NCBI RefSeq assembly: GCF_000426885.1
Contig: NZ_AUGF01000023.1
Span: forward strand, 1-45,805
DNA: 45,805 nucleotides
Direction: 5' to 3'
Source of the DNA: Moraxella caprae DSM 19149
GTDB lineage: Bacteria > Pseudomonadota > Gammaproteobacteria > Pseudomonadales > Moraxellaceae
Shown piece by piece: positions 1-7,663 of this stretch (position 1 is the stretch's first letter; every line of letters starts with the position of its first letter). Made by a program: the position numbers and the translations under genes. Under the pieces are notes generated by a model. The model ran no database searches and was not told the DNA's origin. It was given only the letters and a program-made list of their open reading frames with translations.

Positions 1-251
1 TAGGCAGACCACAAACCAACGGCAAAGCTGAACGGGTCATACGAACATTGATGGAGCTTTGGCATAATCAATATGAGTTTGTCAGCAGTGAACACAGAAA
101 GCAAGAATTAACCAGATTTCTTAATTTCTACAACACTGTTAGACCACATTCATCTTTAACCAAGAAAGATGAGATTACAGGAAAAACTTTAACTTTTACT
201 CCTTATGAGTGGTTGGAGTTTTATTTTAAACAAAGTGTAAATAACGGGTGA
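1..251 (+). mobile_element. IS481/IS3-like transposase, C-terminal fragment
   Basis: The open frame enters from the left window edge (codons from base 3) and ends at TGA 249-251. It reads GRPQTNGKAERVIRTL near its start and later NTVRPHSSL, the C-terminal part of the DDE integrase core of IS481/IS3-type transposases, where the E of QTNGKAER is the last catalytic acid. Only about 83 residues are visible, so the family choice is tentative. The element probably ends about 10 bp after the stop, near CTTACA (255-261), immediately upstream of the phage early gene at 280. It therefore appears to have replaced or displaced the phage left end and repressor region. Confidence 0.75.
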
Positions 252-279
252 GTTTCTTACATTTTAGGAAAAAAAGATT

Positions 280-474
280 ATGGCTAAAACAGTTGAACAA
301 CTTAAAGCCGAATTTGCCACAGAAGGTAAGACTTTTGTCTCTTGGGCAAATGAACGAGGCTATGACCCAACCTATGTCAGTCGTATCCTAAATGGCTCAA
401 TCCAAGCCAACTATGGCAAGGCTCACAAAATCGCTGTTGAGCTTGGCTTAAAACAGGAGAATAGCGATGATTAG
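280..474 (+). CDS. Small HTH DNA-binding protein, Ner/Cro-like early phage regulator
   Basis: This 64-residue protein has a helix-turn-helix-like core, SWANERGYDPTYVSRILNG (about residues 21-39), with the pattern of Cro/Ner repressors that bind early promoters of transposable phages. The start at 280 follows a TAGGA ribosome site about 10 bp upstream. It overlaps the next gene by 8 nt and is the first gene of a three-gene early cassette. In Mu, Ner occupies this place just before the transposase; here the transposase lies 18 kb away because of an inversion. Function is inferred from the motif and position; no specific family was confirmed. Confidence 0.6.
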   Translation: MAKTVEQLKAEFATEGKTFVSWANERGYDPTYVSRILNGSIQANYGKAHKIAVELGLKQENSDD

Positions 475-679
475 TCAAGAAACCCTATCCGTCAGCCAAA
501 GCATTGTTGTGATTGACGACACGCCACTAACCCAAAACGAGACCGAAAGCTATGACAACCTGTCCGCCCTTGAACAGCTTTTGATTGATGACTTTCGCAA
601 GCTAGATAAAGACGACCAAAAAATCGCCTTTGGGTCGGTGCATTCTTTGGTAACGAGTAATTGGGAGTGGACACAATGA
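467..679 (+). CDS. Hypothetical early phage protein
   Basis: This is a 70-residue acidic protein, rich in D, E, S and T, without a recognised motif. It overlaps the preceding HTH gene by 8 nt and its TGA overlaps the ATG of the next gene (ATGA at 676-679), so the three genes are translationally coupled. I do not recognise a family. Being in a tight early operon is the only support for its reality. Confidence 0.55.
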   Translation: MISQETLSVSQSIVVIDDTPLTQNETESYDNLSALEQLLIDDFRKLDKDDQKIAFGSVHSLVTSNWEWTQ

Positions 680-963
680 GCGGTAAAGGTACTCGTATCC
701 TGCAAGTTTTTAAGGCATTGCACAACCATCCCTTGATTGGGATTAGCAACAAAGAAATTGCCGATAACTTAGGATTTACCCCCACTCAAGTCAGCCGTGA
801 TTTGGCGGACTTAATCAGTGAGGGCTTGGTGCAAAAACTGGATAATGGCAACTATGCCTACTCTATCCGCACCCTGCAAATCGCTGAAAATTATCGCAAA
901 CAGCACGAGAGACTAAAAGCGAGAATGGATGAAATCCAACGCAATGTCGGTATCGGGCTTTGA
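676..963 (+). CDS. Winged-helix DNA-binding protein, probably 3'-truncated at an inversion breakpoint
   Basis: From the ATG at 676 (overlapping the previous stop) this encodes 95 residues. Residues about 8-60 read like an IclR/MarR-type winged helix: VFKALHNHPLIGISNKEIAD, then TPTQVSRDLADLISEGLV and a wing. The final codons (GGGCTTTGA) already belong to the antisense of gpD-derived DNA, so the natural C-terminus is probably lost. The DNA on the far side of the other breakpoint (19626-19663, - strand) has an open frame reading DIVRFKKNNINKRY followed by a stop next to the DUF3102-like gene, and could be the missing tail. An early-region regulator is the likely role. Confidence 0.6.
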   Translation: MSGKGTRILQVFKALHNHPLIGISNKEIADNLGFTPTQVSRDLADLISEGLVQKLDNGNYAYSIRTLQIAENYRKQHERLKARMDEIQRNVGIGL

Positions 964-1300
964 TGGTGCGATTGGCTTTGCTAATGCCTGTGGAGAGTGC
1001 CTTTAACACAACAACAGACGGCGGATAGCGGTATTCAATCTCGCTAATCTCAAATCGCCCAAGCGACATAAGCTCGCCTGTATCATCCGCCAGCGACAAT
1101 TCCACGCCATCGCCATTGTCAGGATACCAATCATACAGCCAGTCGCCATTCACATCCTCAAGCGTTAAAGTAATTTCGTCCGATTGGTCGGAGAGATAAT
1201 CGGTATAAGTGATTTCCAGTAGGTATGGCGTAATGGCGTTTGTGATGTCTTTTTGCTCATAGATGACGGCAAATTTGGGCTTGTCGGTGTTTTGTATCAT
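955..1300 (-). pseudogene. gpD (P2 GpD/Mu P-like baseplate hub), 5' fragment
   Basis: From ATG 1300 the - strand encodes a P2 GpD-type N-terminus: IYEQKDITNAITPYLLEI, TYTDYLSDQSDEITLTLED, then GDWLYDWYPDNGDGVELSL and GRFEISEIEYRYPPSVVVLK. The family signal stops after GISKANRTIKAR, where antisense early-gene sequence begins. The rest of the protein, starting NSKVYKDTTLADIV, is found on the + strand at 19676-20399. Together they give about 355 residues, the usual length of this hub protein, which joins the tail tube to the spike. It follows gpX by 16 nt in the - strand tail operon. The gene is cut by a large inversion or, less likely, a misassembly. Confidence 0.85.
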
Positions 1301-1316
1301 TGTGGGTCTCCAATGG

Positions 1317-1535
1317 TCAGTCTCTAAACCAAGGGGGCAAATTGGCATTTTTGGCTTGCGATTTTTGGATAATCGGCACAAAGACAGTTGTGCCTGCGGT
1401 CAAAGTTTCAGACAGGGCAAGCCGTGGATTGGCGTCCATAATCCGCCCAATCTCATCCACCGTGCCATAATAGCGATGGGCGATTAAATCAAAGCGGTCG
1501 TGTTCATTGCAGGTGTGGATTAGTACGCTACTCAT
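1317..1535 (-). CDS. Tail protein X (P2 GpX-like, LysM-type fold)
   Basis: The 72-residue product reads DRFDLIAHRYYGTVDEIGRIMDANP then LAGTTVFVPI-type residues, the compact LysM-like pattern of P2 GpX, a small tail completion protein. Length matches the family (about 67-75 residues). It sits between gpU (13 bp upstream in transcription) and gpD, the conserved U-X-D order of P2-like tails. Confidence 0.85.
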   Translation of the reverse strand: MSSVLIHTCNEHDRFDLIAHRYYGTVDEIGRIMDANPRLALSETLTAGTTVFVPIIQKSQAKNANLPPWFRD

Positions 1536-1548
1536 TTTTTAAATAATC

Positions 1549-2436
1549 CTATCTTTTAAATAGTTTTAGGGGTTTTTTACTGGCGATTTTGGCGGTGAGT
1601 TTAGACACGGTGGATTTACCCACGCCCATTGCACCGATTGCCCCTGTAAAGGCGGTCTTTGCCTGTGTCAGGTTGCCACTTTGCACCGCCCCAATGCCAA
1701 CGCCCACCTTGCCTAGCGTATACGCCACCGCACCGCCAAACTTGCCCATACCGTCCAATTTATCAGCATAAGCGGACAAAGCAGGAATGTTTGACAAGCC
1801 TTTGATAATGCCAGTGCCGTCTGATACGATTTCTGATAAGGTCAAGGCATAACGAGCAGGGTCATTACCAAGTTCGCCAAGCAAGGCGATTTTTGCCCCG
1901 ATACCATCAAGCAGTCCGTCGCTTCTGTGCCACGCTCCCACATCTGCCATTAGGCTTGCCGTTTCAATGTCTATGGGAGCATTGATACTGTCGTCTTTAA
2001 CCGATAAAAGTGGCACGCTGTCCATCGTGGCAATGGCTGGCGTGGGATTGGGGGCGGTCGGGTCGCCGATAAACTCGGTCAAATCCACATCAATGTCCAT
2101 CGCCAAAGTATCGCCCGTGTCATTTTGGGCAGTGGTGGTAACGGATAATTTATCAATGATGTAAAAGCCTATCATCTGCCCTGAGCCTGTAACGAGTGCC
2201 TGTGCATCTTGTGAGATAAAGGCTTGGTGCAATGCCTGATACTGCTGACCCACATCGCCCAGTCGCCAATGCAGGCGTAAGCTGAATTTGAGCTTGTCAA
2301 GGAGTAGCCCCAAGCCTTGTGTGCGTGGCTTGCCCTGTATAACTTCGTGATGGACAAATTTGGCGTTGTGTGTGGTGGTCAAGGCGGTAAAACTGTCGGT
2401 CATAAGAAAGGGGATTTGCCCAAGCATGGCGTACAT
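1549..2436 (-). CDS. Tail protein U-like (P2 GpU), long form
   Basis: The first about 130 residues (MLGQIPFLMTDSFTALTTTH, then HHEVIQGKPRTQGLG) match the GpU pattern of a tail terminator/assembly protein. The remaining about 160 residues form a Gly/Ala-rich extension seen in long GpU forms of transposable phages. The ATG at 2436 overlaps the tape-measure stop (ATGA), giving translational coupling. It is followed by gpX and gpD. At 295 residues it is clearly longer than P2 GpU (about 160). Confidence 0.8.
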   Translation of the reverse strand: MYAMLGQIPFLMTDSFTALTTTHNAKFVHHEVIQGKPRTQGLGLLLDKLKFSLRLHWRLGDVGQQYQALHQAFISQDAQALVTGSGQMIGFYIIDKLSVTTTAQNDTGDTLAMDIDVDLTEFIGDPTAPNPTPAIATMDSVPLLSVKDDSINAPIDIETASLMADVGAWHRSDGLLDGIGAKIALLGELGNDPARYALTLSEIVSDGTGIIKGLSNIPALSAYADKLDGMGKFGGAVAYTLGKVGVGIGAVQSGNLTQAKTAFTGAIGAMGVGKSTVSKLTAKIASKKPLKLFKR

Positions 2437-5240
2437 CAGTAAGCTCTCCGTAGTTTGTCTTGTTGCATTCTAGCGAACATTTTTTCAAATTCGGCTTGTG
2501 ATAACTGCAAGGCTCTTTCAATTTTACCCATATCATTGCCATTTGCGTTAATGGTAGGATTAAAATGAATGGTAATGTTGCCTTGTTGTTGGTTGTTTAA
2601 GTTATTGGCATTGGTGGCGTTGGTGTTTGTCATTCTTGCTTGATGTTCACCCACACTTGTGCTGATTTGGGCGGACAGATTGCCCATTTTTGCCCCAAAG
2701 TTTGCCGTTACGCCACTTGCGACAGAGCCAATGGCGGACACAGGTTTTTGACCGCCTTTGTCAATGCCAATGGCTAAGCCCTCAGACACCCACAAGCCAA
2801 ACTGACGAAACACACGGCTAGGACTATTAATGCCAAGCATTCTTTTAGCAGTGCCAGCAACATTGCCTATGGTACTACTAATCGCCCCCACAACCGCTCC
2901 CGCCATAGATTTAATACCACCAATAAGCCCTTGAATGATATTGACCCCAAAGGTGCGAAAGCGACCCACAAGCCCACTTAAAAAGCCCCAAACGGCGGAA
3001 AAGGCGGTAGAGAATGCGGAGACGGGGCTAAATCCAGCGATAACTGCACGCAGTCCTGCCACCGCCACCGCAAAGAGTGAACGAATGCCATTCCAAATAC
3101 TGCCTGCCACCGCAAAGAGCGTGGATAACGCACCGCTCCACACACCAATGATGGTGCTTGCTACTGAGGCAATAATATTAACAATGCCAATAATGACTGC
3201 CCCAACGGTTTGACCCATTGACCTTGCTCCATCGCCTGCCCTTTGACTTTGGGAAAAAAATTGACCGAACCAATCTATGATTGGGGCAACAAGTGGGGAA
3301 ATACTCGCCCATAGTCCACCAAGCACCGCCACCACAGGGGCGAAAGTGGCCGATAATTGACTGCCAATACCGCTAAAAGTTGCCAATAATGGGGCAACGC
3401 CTGTCATAATACCGTCCCACAGACCCATAAAGAATGAGCTAATCGGTGTCCAATATTTATAAACCACCAACGCCACACCTGCCAACGCAAGGGCAAGCCA
3501 GCCAATCGGTGTGGTCAAAAGAGCCCGACCAAAGCCCATGACCGCCACTCGTAGAACATTGAACACGCCAGAGAGTGAACCAAGCCTACCAAAGGCGGAA
3601 GTTAGGGCGGTAATGCCTGATTTGACAAAAGTCATACCTTTGCCAAATGCCAATACCGCCGTTCTTGCTTGGCGTAAAGTTAAGCCAAATAACTGCAAGG
3701 CGGACGCTGGTTTGTTCATACTAAATAAGGCAAACGCCAATCTAAACTTTTGAAAAATCCCCACAAAACCAAGCAACTGACCGCCCAAGCCAAAAATGGA
3801 CAATGACAACCCATTTAACAAAAATCTGACAGCAATACCACTGGCACGAAAAGCAAACAAAGAACCCACAATCGTTACCAATCCTTTAACCAAAGCAGGA
3901 TTGGCAGAAGCCCATTCAATCAGTCTGGTAACGATTGGGCTAATCTGACCTACCAGTCCCACAATGGTTGGCAATACCGCAGAGCCAACTTTGACCCCCA
4001 AATCCACCAGTTGATTTTTTAGGGTTTTGATATGATTTGCGGTTGTGGCGGCTTGGTTGTCAAATTCTCGGCTCATTGAGCCAAGATAGCTTAGATTGCC
4101 TGATGGGTCTTTTTCATTGAGTAGGTCAAGCTGTCGCCCATACTCACCAACGCTATTTGCCAACAATTGCACATCATCGTTATAGTTACTACCAAACAAT
4201 TTTGTCAAAAAGGGATACTGGTCATCTTCTGGCAACTCTTTGATTTTTTGCAAAAATTGGGTGATTGCTCCTTGTGCATCTTCGTTCATCATACGGGCAA
4301 ATTCGCCTGTCTTGTAGCCAAGCCTTGCTAAGTCGTCATCGTATTTGCCCGTTTTCATCATCGCCATTGTAGAGAGCATACCCTCCATTGCTTGTGCAGC
4401 AAGTTCTGGCGGTTTACCCATACTCAAAAAAGTAGAGCCAAGAGCCGCCGCCTGATTTTCGGTCAATTTTAATTGTCTAGCAGTACCGCCCACACGAGTA
4501 AGCACATTGACAATGTCGGCGGCATTTGAGTTGGCATTGTCTGACAAATGGTTAATGGCATCGCCAAGACGGTCAATGTTTTCAATCGGCACTTTTAGGA
4601 CATTAGACAGCGTTGCCATTGCCTTACCAGCGTCTCCTGCCGCCATATCAAAGGCAACACCCATTTTGGCGGCGTTAGTTGCAAAGCCGAGCAGGTTTTC
4701 ACGAGCCACGCCTGATTGCCCACCTGCGGCAACGATTTGTGCAATCTCTGTTCCTGCCATTGGAATGGTATGGGTCAGCCTTAAAATGTCGTCTTGCATT
4801 TGTTTGAACTGCTGTGGCGTGTCAAAATCCACCACTTTTTTGACATCTGCCATCGCACTTTCAAAGTCAATGGCAAGCTTGACAGGCATCGCAACCGTCG
4901 CCCCAAGACCCACCAAATCCATCGCTTCGCTCATCAGACTGCTACGAATTTGCCTAGCATTTTCAATATGGGCATCCACACGAGTTCGCATATCTGCCAC
5001 ACGATTGACACTTCTGATACTATCGCCAAGCCGATAATACTGCCCAATCAACTCGCCCACATTGCCAGACCCTCTGGTCATCGCACGGTCAATCTGTCCG
5101 CCCAGTCGTCTGTGTTCATCGGTTGCAATGCGAGTGGCTGACCGCAAGGATTGTACGCCACCGCCAAGCTGAGTAAAGGCTCTCATTGCCCCACCGATGG
5201 CGGCGGTTGCGACAATGGATATTGATAATTCGGTTGCCAT
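2436..5240 (-). CDS. Tail tape measure protein
   Basis: The 934-residue protein combines an N-terminal helical region, a TP901-type tape-measure core (DFESAMADVKKVVDF, then FKQMQDDILRLTHTIPMAG and AAGGQSGVARENLLGFA) and several long hydrophobic helices in the middle (about residues 440-760). This is typical of tape measures, which set tail length and help DNA ejection. Start 5240 (MATELSISI) is preferred over a TTG 9 nt upstream. It ends by overlapping gpU. In P2-like phages it directly follows the E/E' chaperone; here a 225-bp insert with a + strand gene separates them. Confidence 0.9.
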   Translation of the reverse strand: MATELSISIVATAAIGGAMRAFTQLGGGVQSLRSATRIATDEHRRLGGQIDRAMTRGSGNVGELIGQYYRLGDSIRSVNRVADMRTRVDAHIENARQIRSSLMSEAMDLVGLGATVAMPVKLAIDFESAMADVKKVVDFDTPQQFKQMQDDILRLTHTIPMAGTEIAQIVAAGGQSGVARENLLGFATNAAKMGVAFDMAAGDAGKAMATLSNVLKVPIENIDRLGDAINHLSDNANSNAADIVNVLTRVGGTARQLKLTENQAAALGSTFLSMGKPPELAAQAMEGMLSTMAMMKTGKYDDDLARLGYKTGEFARMMNEDAQGAITQFLQKIKELPEDDQYPFLTKLFGSNYNDDVQLLANSVGEYGRQLDLLNEKDPSGNLSYLGSMSREFDNQAATTANHIKTLKNQLVDLGVKVGSAVLPTIVGLVGQISPIVTRLIEWASANPALVKGLVTIVGSLFAFRASGIAVRFLLNGLSLSIFGLGGQLLGFVGIFQKFRLAFALFSMNKPASALQLFGLTLRQARTAVLAFGKGMTFVKSGITALTSAFGRLGSLSGVFNVLRVAVMGFGRALLTTPIGWLALALAGVALVVYKYWTPISSFFMGLWDGIMTGVAPLLATFSGIGSQLSATFAPVVAVLGGLWASISPLVAPIIDWFGQFFSQSQRAGDGARSMGQTVGAVIIGIVNIIASVASTIIGVWSGALSTLFAVAGSIWNGIRSLFAVAVAGLRAVIAGFSPVSAFSTAFSAVWGFLSGLVGRFRTFGVNIIQGLIGGIKSMAGAVVGAISSTIGNVAGTAKRMLGINSPSRVFRQFGLWVSEGLAIGIDKGGQKPVSAIGSVASGVTANFGAKMGNLSAQISTSVGEHQARMTNTNATNANNLNNQQQGNITIHFNPTINANGNDMGKIERALQLSQAEFEKMFARMQQDKLRRAY

Positions 5241-5276
5241 AAGGTACAATAATCCTAATTATTTAAGGGGGAGTGT

Positions 5277-5468
5277 ATGCTTGCAAGTGCGATTATTGGG
5301 TTTTTGCTTGGCTATGCGTTTGTTGCTTTGTTGCCCGCGGTGTGGAGTTTGCTTAAAATCTCCTTTGAGATTGTGCGTGCCTTGTTTGAGCTGTTTAGAG
5401 AGATTTACGAGTTAATTCGCTATGGCGTACAAGACCCCACAAAAGAACCCACCCCAAACCGCCCCTAA
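5277..5468 (+). CDS. Small membrane protein, antisense moron in the tail operon
   Basis: This 63-residue protein has a strong ribosome site (AAGGGGG six bases before ATG 5277), one or two hydrophobic segments (LASAIIGFLLGYAFVALLPA and the following amphipathic helix) and a Pro-rich end. It points against the surrounding tail genes and ends exactly in a Rho-independent terminator. It fills the space between the tape measure and the E' reading frame. A stand-alone gene opposite to the late operon is typical of a moron expressed in the lysogen, for example a superinfection-exclusion or envelope protein. No family is recognised; function is inference. Confidence 0.6.
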   Translation: MLASAIIGFLLGYAFVALLPAVWSLLKISFEIVRALFELFREIYELIRYGVQDPTKEPTPNRP

Positions 5469-5481
5469 AAGGCGGTTTTTT
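5457..5481 (+). terminator. Rho-independent terminator after the small membrane gene
   Basis: Arms AACCGCC (5457-5463) and GGCGGTT (5471-5477) enclose the stop codon, followed by six T (5476-5481). It overlaps the last codons of the antisense E' frame (stop at 5465-5467). Confidence 0.75.
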
Positions 5482-5862
5482 GATAGCCTGCTTTGATTTG
5501 CCGTGTGGCTTGGGCTATCCATCGCTTTATCTCGCTGATTGTCATTTCTTCTAAGTCAAAATGCGAAAAGCCAAACCACCACGCAAGGTCAGCGAGCGCC
5601 TCGTCCAGCTCCTCTACTTTCCCGCCGCCATCTCCTTCATCACTTCTTGTAACTTGGCATAGTCGCTGATGTCAAGGTTATCAAGGTCTTCTGGCACAAG
5701 CCCTGTCAAGCTAGACAGTAGGTGCATTTCTTTGTCTGCATCGTTTTTGTGTTCGCTCATTTTTCGGATGTCTTTGACTTTGGCACGGCGGACACTTAGG
5801 GTGTCAAGCACTTCGCCTGTGCCAAGCGTGATGGGAAAGTTAAGGGTAATGCTAATGCTCAT
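5465..5862 (-). CDS. Tail assembly chaperone fusion gpE+E' made by programmed -1 frameshift
   Basis: The zero frame encodes 82 residues and stops at TAG 5614-5616. The -1 frame continues without break for 50 more residues (VEELDEALADLAWWFGFSHF, then DLEEMTISEIKRWIAQATRQ), the GpE' signature of P2-like tails, ending at TAG 5465-5467. A canonical slippery heptamer GGGAAAG lies directly at the stop (5617-5623, read on the - strand as G GGA AAG TAG); the same heptamer serves lambda gpG/gpGT. The join is 5862-5617 then 5617-5465, 132 residues in total. The fusion acts as the chaperone that loads the tape measure before tube polymerisation. Confidence 0.85.
5614..5862 (-). CDS. Tail assembly chaperone gpE (unshifted product)
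   Basis: This 82-residue protein (MSISITLNFPITLGTGEVLD, then TLSVRRAKVKDIRKMSEH) matches the small P2 GpE/Mu gp41-like tail assembly protein. GGAG lies 8 bp before ATG 5862. It is the first gene after late promoter 1 (-10 at 5930-5935). The unshifted form and the E+E' form are normally made in a fixed ratio. Confidence 0.85.
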   Translation of the reverse strand: MSISITLNFPITLGTGEVLDTLSVRRAKVKDIRKMSEHKNDADKEMHLLSSLTGLVPEDLDNLDISDYAKLQEVMKEMAAGK

Positions 5863-5890
5863 AACAGCTCCAATAAGTGAATAAAATGTG

Positions 5891-5915
5891 TGGGGCAACC
5901 GTGATTGCCCCACCA
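5891..5915. promoter_or_regulatory. Stem-loop in the gpE leader
   Basis: GTGGGGCAA and TTGCCCCAC form a perfect 9-bp stem with a short loop between late promoter 1 and the gpE start. No clear T-run follows in the - direction, so an mRNA 5'-end stabiliser or weak attenuator is more likely than a terminator. Confidence 0.4.
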
Positions 5916-5929
5916 GCGTTGCACGGATT

Positions 5930-5973
5930 ATTATAGGGCGTGGCAAAGATAGGGTCTTTTAAAGGGTTTTAAG
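5930..5973 (-). promoter_or_regulatory. Late promoter 1 (Mor/C-type box plus -10), drives tail genes from gpE
   Basis: On the - strand, CTTAAAAC, one variable base, then CTTTAAAAGACC (5973-5953) is followed 16 bp later by TATAAT (5935-5930). The same box with the same 16-bp spacing occurs at two other operon starts in this prophage. No -35 hexamer is present, and the box covers about -49 to -29, where Mu Mor/C bind. Predicted start is near 5923, upstream of gpE. Confidence 0.8.
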
Positions 5974-6003
5974 AAAATTTTAGATAAAAAAAGTGAAAGG
6001 CTG

Positions 6004-6032
6004 TTGCATACAGTGAAAAAGTGGGGTATAAT
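6004..6032 (+). promoter_or_regulatory. Sigma-70 promoter of the Rha-like moron cassette
   Basis: TTGCAT (6004-6009), a 17-bp spacer and TATAAT (6027-6032) form a near-consensus vegetative promoter reading into the + strand cassette. It would be active in the lysogen, unlike the activator-dependent late promoters. Confidence 0.7.
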
Positions 6033-6102
6033 ATCCCCCAACAGGCGTAGAAACCTGAATTACAAGCGGACATCCGCACCCGACAGACTTTGCGGTATTT
6101 TT

Positions 6103-6225
6103 ATGTCCAAAATTTGCCTTGATGTGAAATTTTGGCAAGACTATCTCAATTATGCCGACAGGGCGGAGAATACAATACCCCACTTGTGGGGGAATAATCC
6201 CGACCGACTTGTAACGGTTTTCTAA
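6103..6225 (+). other. Short leader ORF, possibly Ash/Icd-like
   Basis: A 40-residue frame (MSKICLDVKFWQDYLNYADR, then AENTIPHLWGNNPDRLVTVF) lies in the 5' leader between the promoter and the Rha-like gene. The wider translation from about 6040 (PNRRRNLNYKRTSAPDRLCG) resembles the low-complexity leader sequences annotated as Ash or Icd-like in many phages, which sit just upstream of antirepressor genes. It may be a regulatory RNA leader rather than a protein; several short inverted repeats, such as CCCCACTTGTGGGG near 6178, support that. Confidence 0.3.
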
Positions 6226-6281
6226 CCTGTTGGCACCCTATTTTAGGGTTAAACTTAGAAACTTTTTACAAGGAGACATTT

Positions 6282-6869
6282 ATGTCTACAATCCTACCTA
6301 CTGGCAATCGCCAAACAATGTCAAGCCGTGAAGTTGCAGAACTCTGTGGCAAAAAGCACCGCCACGTTTGCCGTGATATTGACAATCTCAACACTACCTA
6401 TGAAAAAATGGGTATGCCCAAAGTTGGACACACCCCCTACATCAACCACCAAAACGGTCAAGAATATAATGAATTCTTGCTTACCAAAGAGCAATGCGTT
6501 GATTTGATTAGTGGCTATCATACCGAAACACGAATTCGCATTAACCGCCGTTGGCAAGAACTAGAAAACAACCAACACGCCCTACTAGACAAAGTGGATA
6601 ACGACACCGCTTGGCTGATTGATGAACTTCAAGATGAAGTACTGCGGACACAGCCAGAGTTGTTAAAGCTCATCACTTATCGCAAGATGGGATTATCACA
6701 GCGAGAGATTGCCCTGCTTTTGGGTGTGTCTGACACCACCATTCGCCACCGCTTATCAAAACTTGCTCGCTTGGGCTTTATTGACTACACACCCAATGAA
6801 AAGTATCAACAAATGGGGCGATTGGGCTACCAAGCCAAACAAGCAAAACAGCTAACTTTGGGGGTGTAA
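6282..6869 (+). CDS. Rha-family phage regulatory protein with C-terminal HTH
   Basis: Residues about 10-95 match the Rha N-terminal pattern (MSSREVAELCGKKHRHVCRD, then NNRRW-type ending at RIRINRRWQELE). Residues about 125-170 form a second, sigma-like helix-turn-helix (GLSQREIALLLGVSDTTIRH). Rha proteins are phage regulators that modulate lysis or lysogeny in several temperate phages. The start follows AAGGAG by 8 bp. With the gene at 6871 it forms a + strand cassette having its own promoter and terminator inside the - strand tail operon, so it is probably expressed in the lysogen. Confidence 0.75.
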   Translation: MSTILPTGNRQTMSSREVAELCGKKHRHVCRDIDNLNTTYEKMGMPKVGHTPYINHQNGQEYNEFLLTKEQCVDLISGYHTETRIRINRRWQELENNQHALLDKVDNDTAWLIDELQDEVLRTQPELLKLITYRKMGLSQREIALLLGVSDTTIRHRLSKLARLGFIDYTPNEKYQQMGRLGYQAKQAKQLTLGV

Positions 6870-6870
6870 G

Positions 6871-7068
6871 ATGAAGATGATGATTGAAGAATGGGACACC
6901 ATTCCCCTAAGCGAAGTGATTGGCTTGCTTGATGTGATGATTGATTTGGGGGCATCACAAACTGACACAGACACCATTCAGCTGTCGCACACCAGTTTTA
7001 TTGACACCTTATCAATGATAAAAGAACGCCTAAAAACCGTAGAGCTAAAACTTACCCCAATGCCCTAA
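6871..7068 (+). CDS. Hypothetical small acidic protein of the Rha cassette
   Basis: This 65-residue protein starts one base after the stop of the Rha-like gene and ends 16 bp before a strong terminator. It is acidic and helical, without transmembrane segments or a recognised domain. Size, acidity and location next to a phage regulator make it one of several possible anti-defence candidates, but nothing in the sequence proves a role. Confidence 0.55.
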   Translation: MKMMIEEWDTIPLSEVIGLLDVMIDLGASQTDTDTIQLSHTSFIDTLSMIKERLKTVELKLTPMP

Positions 7069-7083
7069 GCTCAAATACCAATA

Positions 7084-7116
7084 AACCCCCAAATCTCACG
7101 GTTTGGGGGTTTTGTT
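7084..7116 (+). terminator. Rho-independent terminator closing the Rha cassette
   Basis: AACCCCCAAA (7084-7093) pairs with TTTGGGGGTT (7102-7111) and is followed by a T-rich stretch. The - strand copy lies directly after the tube gene stop (7129), and its reverse complement also ends in T residues, so it may terminate in both directions. Confidence 0.8.
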
Positions 7117-7128
7117 TGGGTCTGGGCT

Positions 7129-7641
7129 TTACGCCCCCACCACACGGCGAAAGCTCGCCAGCACATCCGTGCCACCCACACGGTATTCATTTTTAAAGGC
7201 ATTAAAATAAAACACTTCTTTGCCGTCCACGAGCTGACGCACTTCGTGGGCTTGAAAAGTGCTGGAAAACTCCGCCTTTTCTTTGGGTTTGTAGCTTCCC
7301 ATAGGGTTTTTGGAGAATGTGCCTGTTAGGATTGTAACCAGTGGTACTTCTGCTGCCAAGCCTTGTGCATCGTGCTTTTGAATATCAGCACGCACCATCA
7401 GCTGAACCGCTTTAAATGGATGGTAGATGGTAGCAAATACTTCTTCATAAAAGCTGTTCCAAGTGATTTCCCCTTCCATTGCTTCTACACCGCTAGGAAG
7501 TTTAATCGTACCGACCAGTCCAAGACCCTTATATTCATCTTGACTGACTTCCACATCAGGTAGCTTGATTTCACTGGCTTGACCCAGTAGGCTGTTACCA
7601 TTGACATAAATATTGGCGTTAAAAATGGCGTTAATTTGCAT
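7129..7641 (-). CDS. Major tail tube protein (P2 FII-like)
   Basis: The 170-residue protein has the P2 FII pattern (NANIYVNGNSLLGQASEIKL, then LPSGVEAMEGEITWNSFYEE). It forms the inner tube of the contractile tail. It follows the sheath gene by 22 bp. In P2-like phages the E/E' chaperones would come next; here the Rha cassette is inserted and late promoter 1 restarts transcription. Confidence 0.9.
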   Translation of the reverse strand: MQINAIFNANIYVNGNSLLGQASEIKLPDVEVSQDEYKGLGLVGTIKLPSGVEAMEGEITWNSFYEEVFATIYHPFKAVQLMVRADIQKHDAQGLAAEVPLVTILTGTFSKNPMGSYKPKEKAEFSSTFQAHEVRQLVDGKEVFYFNAFKNEYRVGGTDVLASFRRVVGA

Positions 7642-7663
7642 TGTTATCTCCTAAAAAGTCGCC

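Noticed and set aside
124-146. AATTTCTAC followed by GTTAGA, resembling a second Cas12a repeat
   Set aside because: The stem is imperfect, the loop is wrong, the 5' GTCTAA part is absent, and the bases code for conserved transposase residues.
863-954. C-terminal extension of the gpD 5' fragment beyond residue 115
   Set aside because: This part is the antisense of the winged-helix gene and has no resemblance to the gpD family.
4507-5037. Long + strand open frame of 176 codons inside the tape measure gene
   Set aside because: It is the antisense of a well-supported gene, lacks a ribosome site, and its composition follows the antisense codon pattern.
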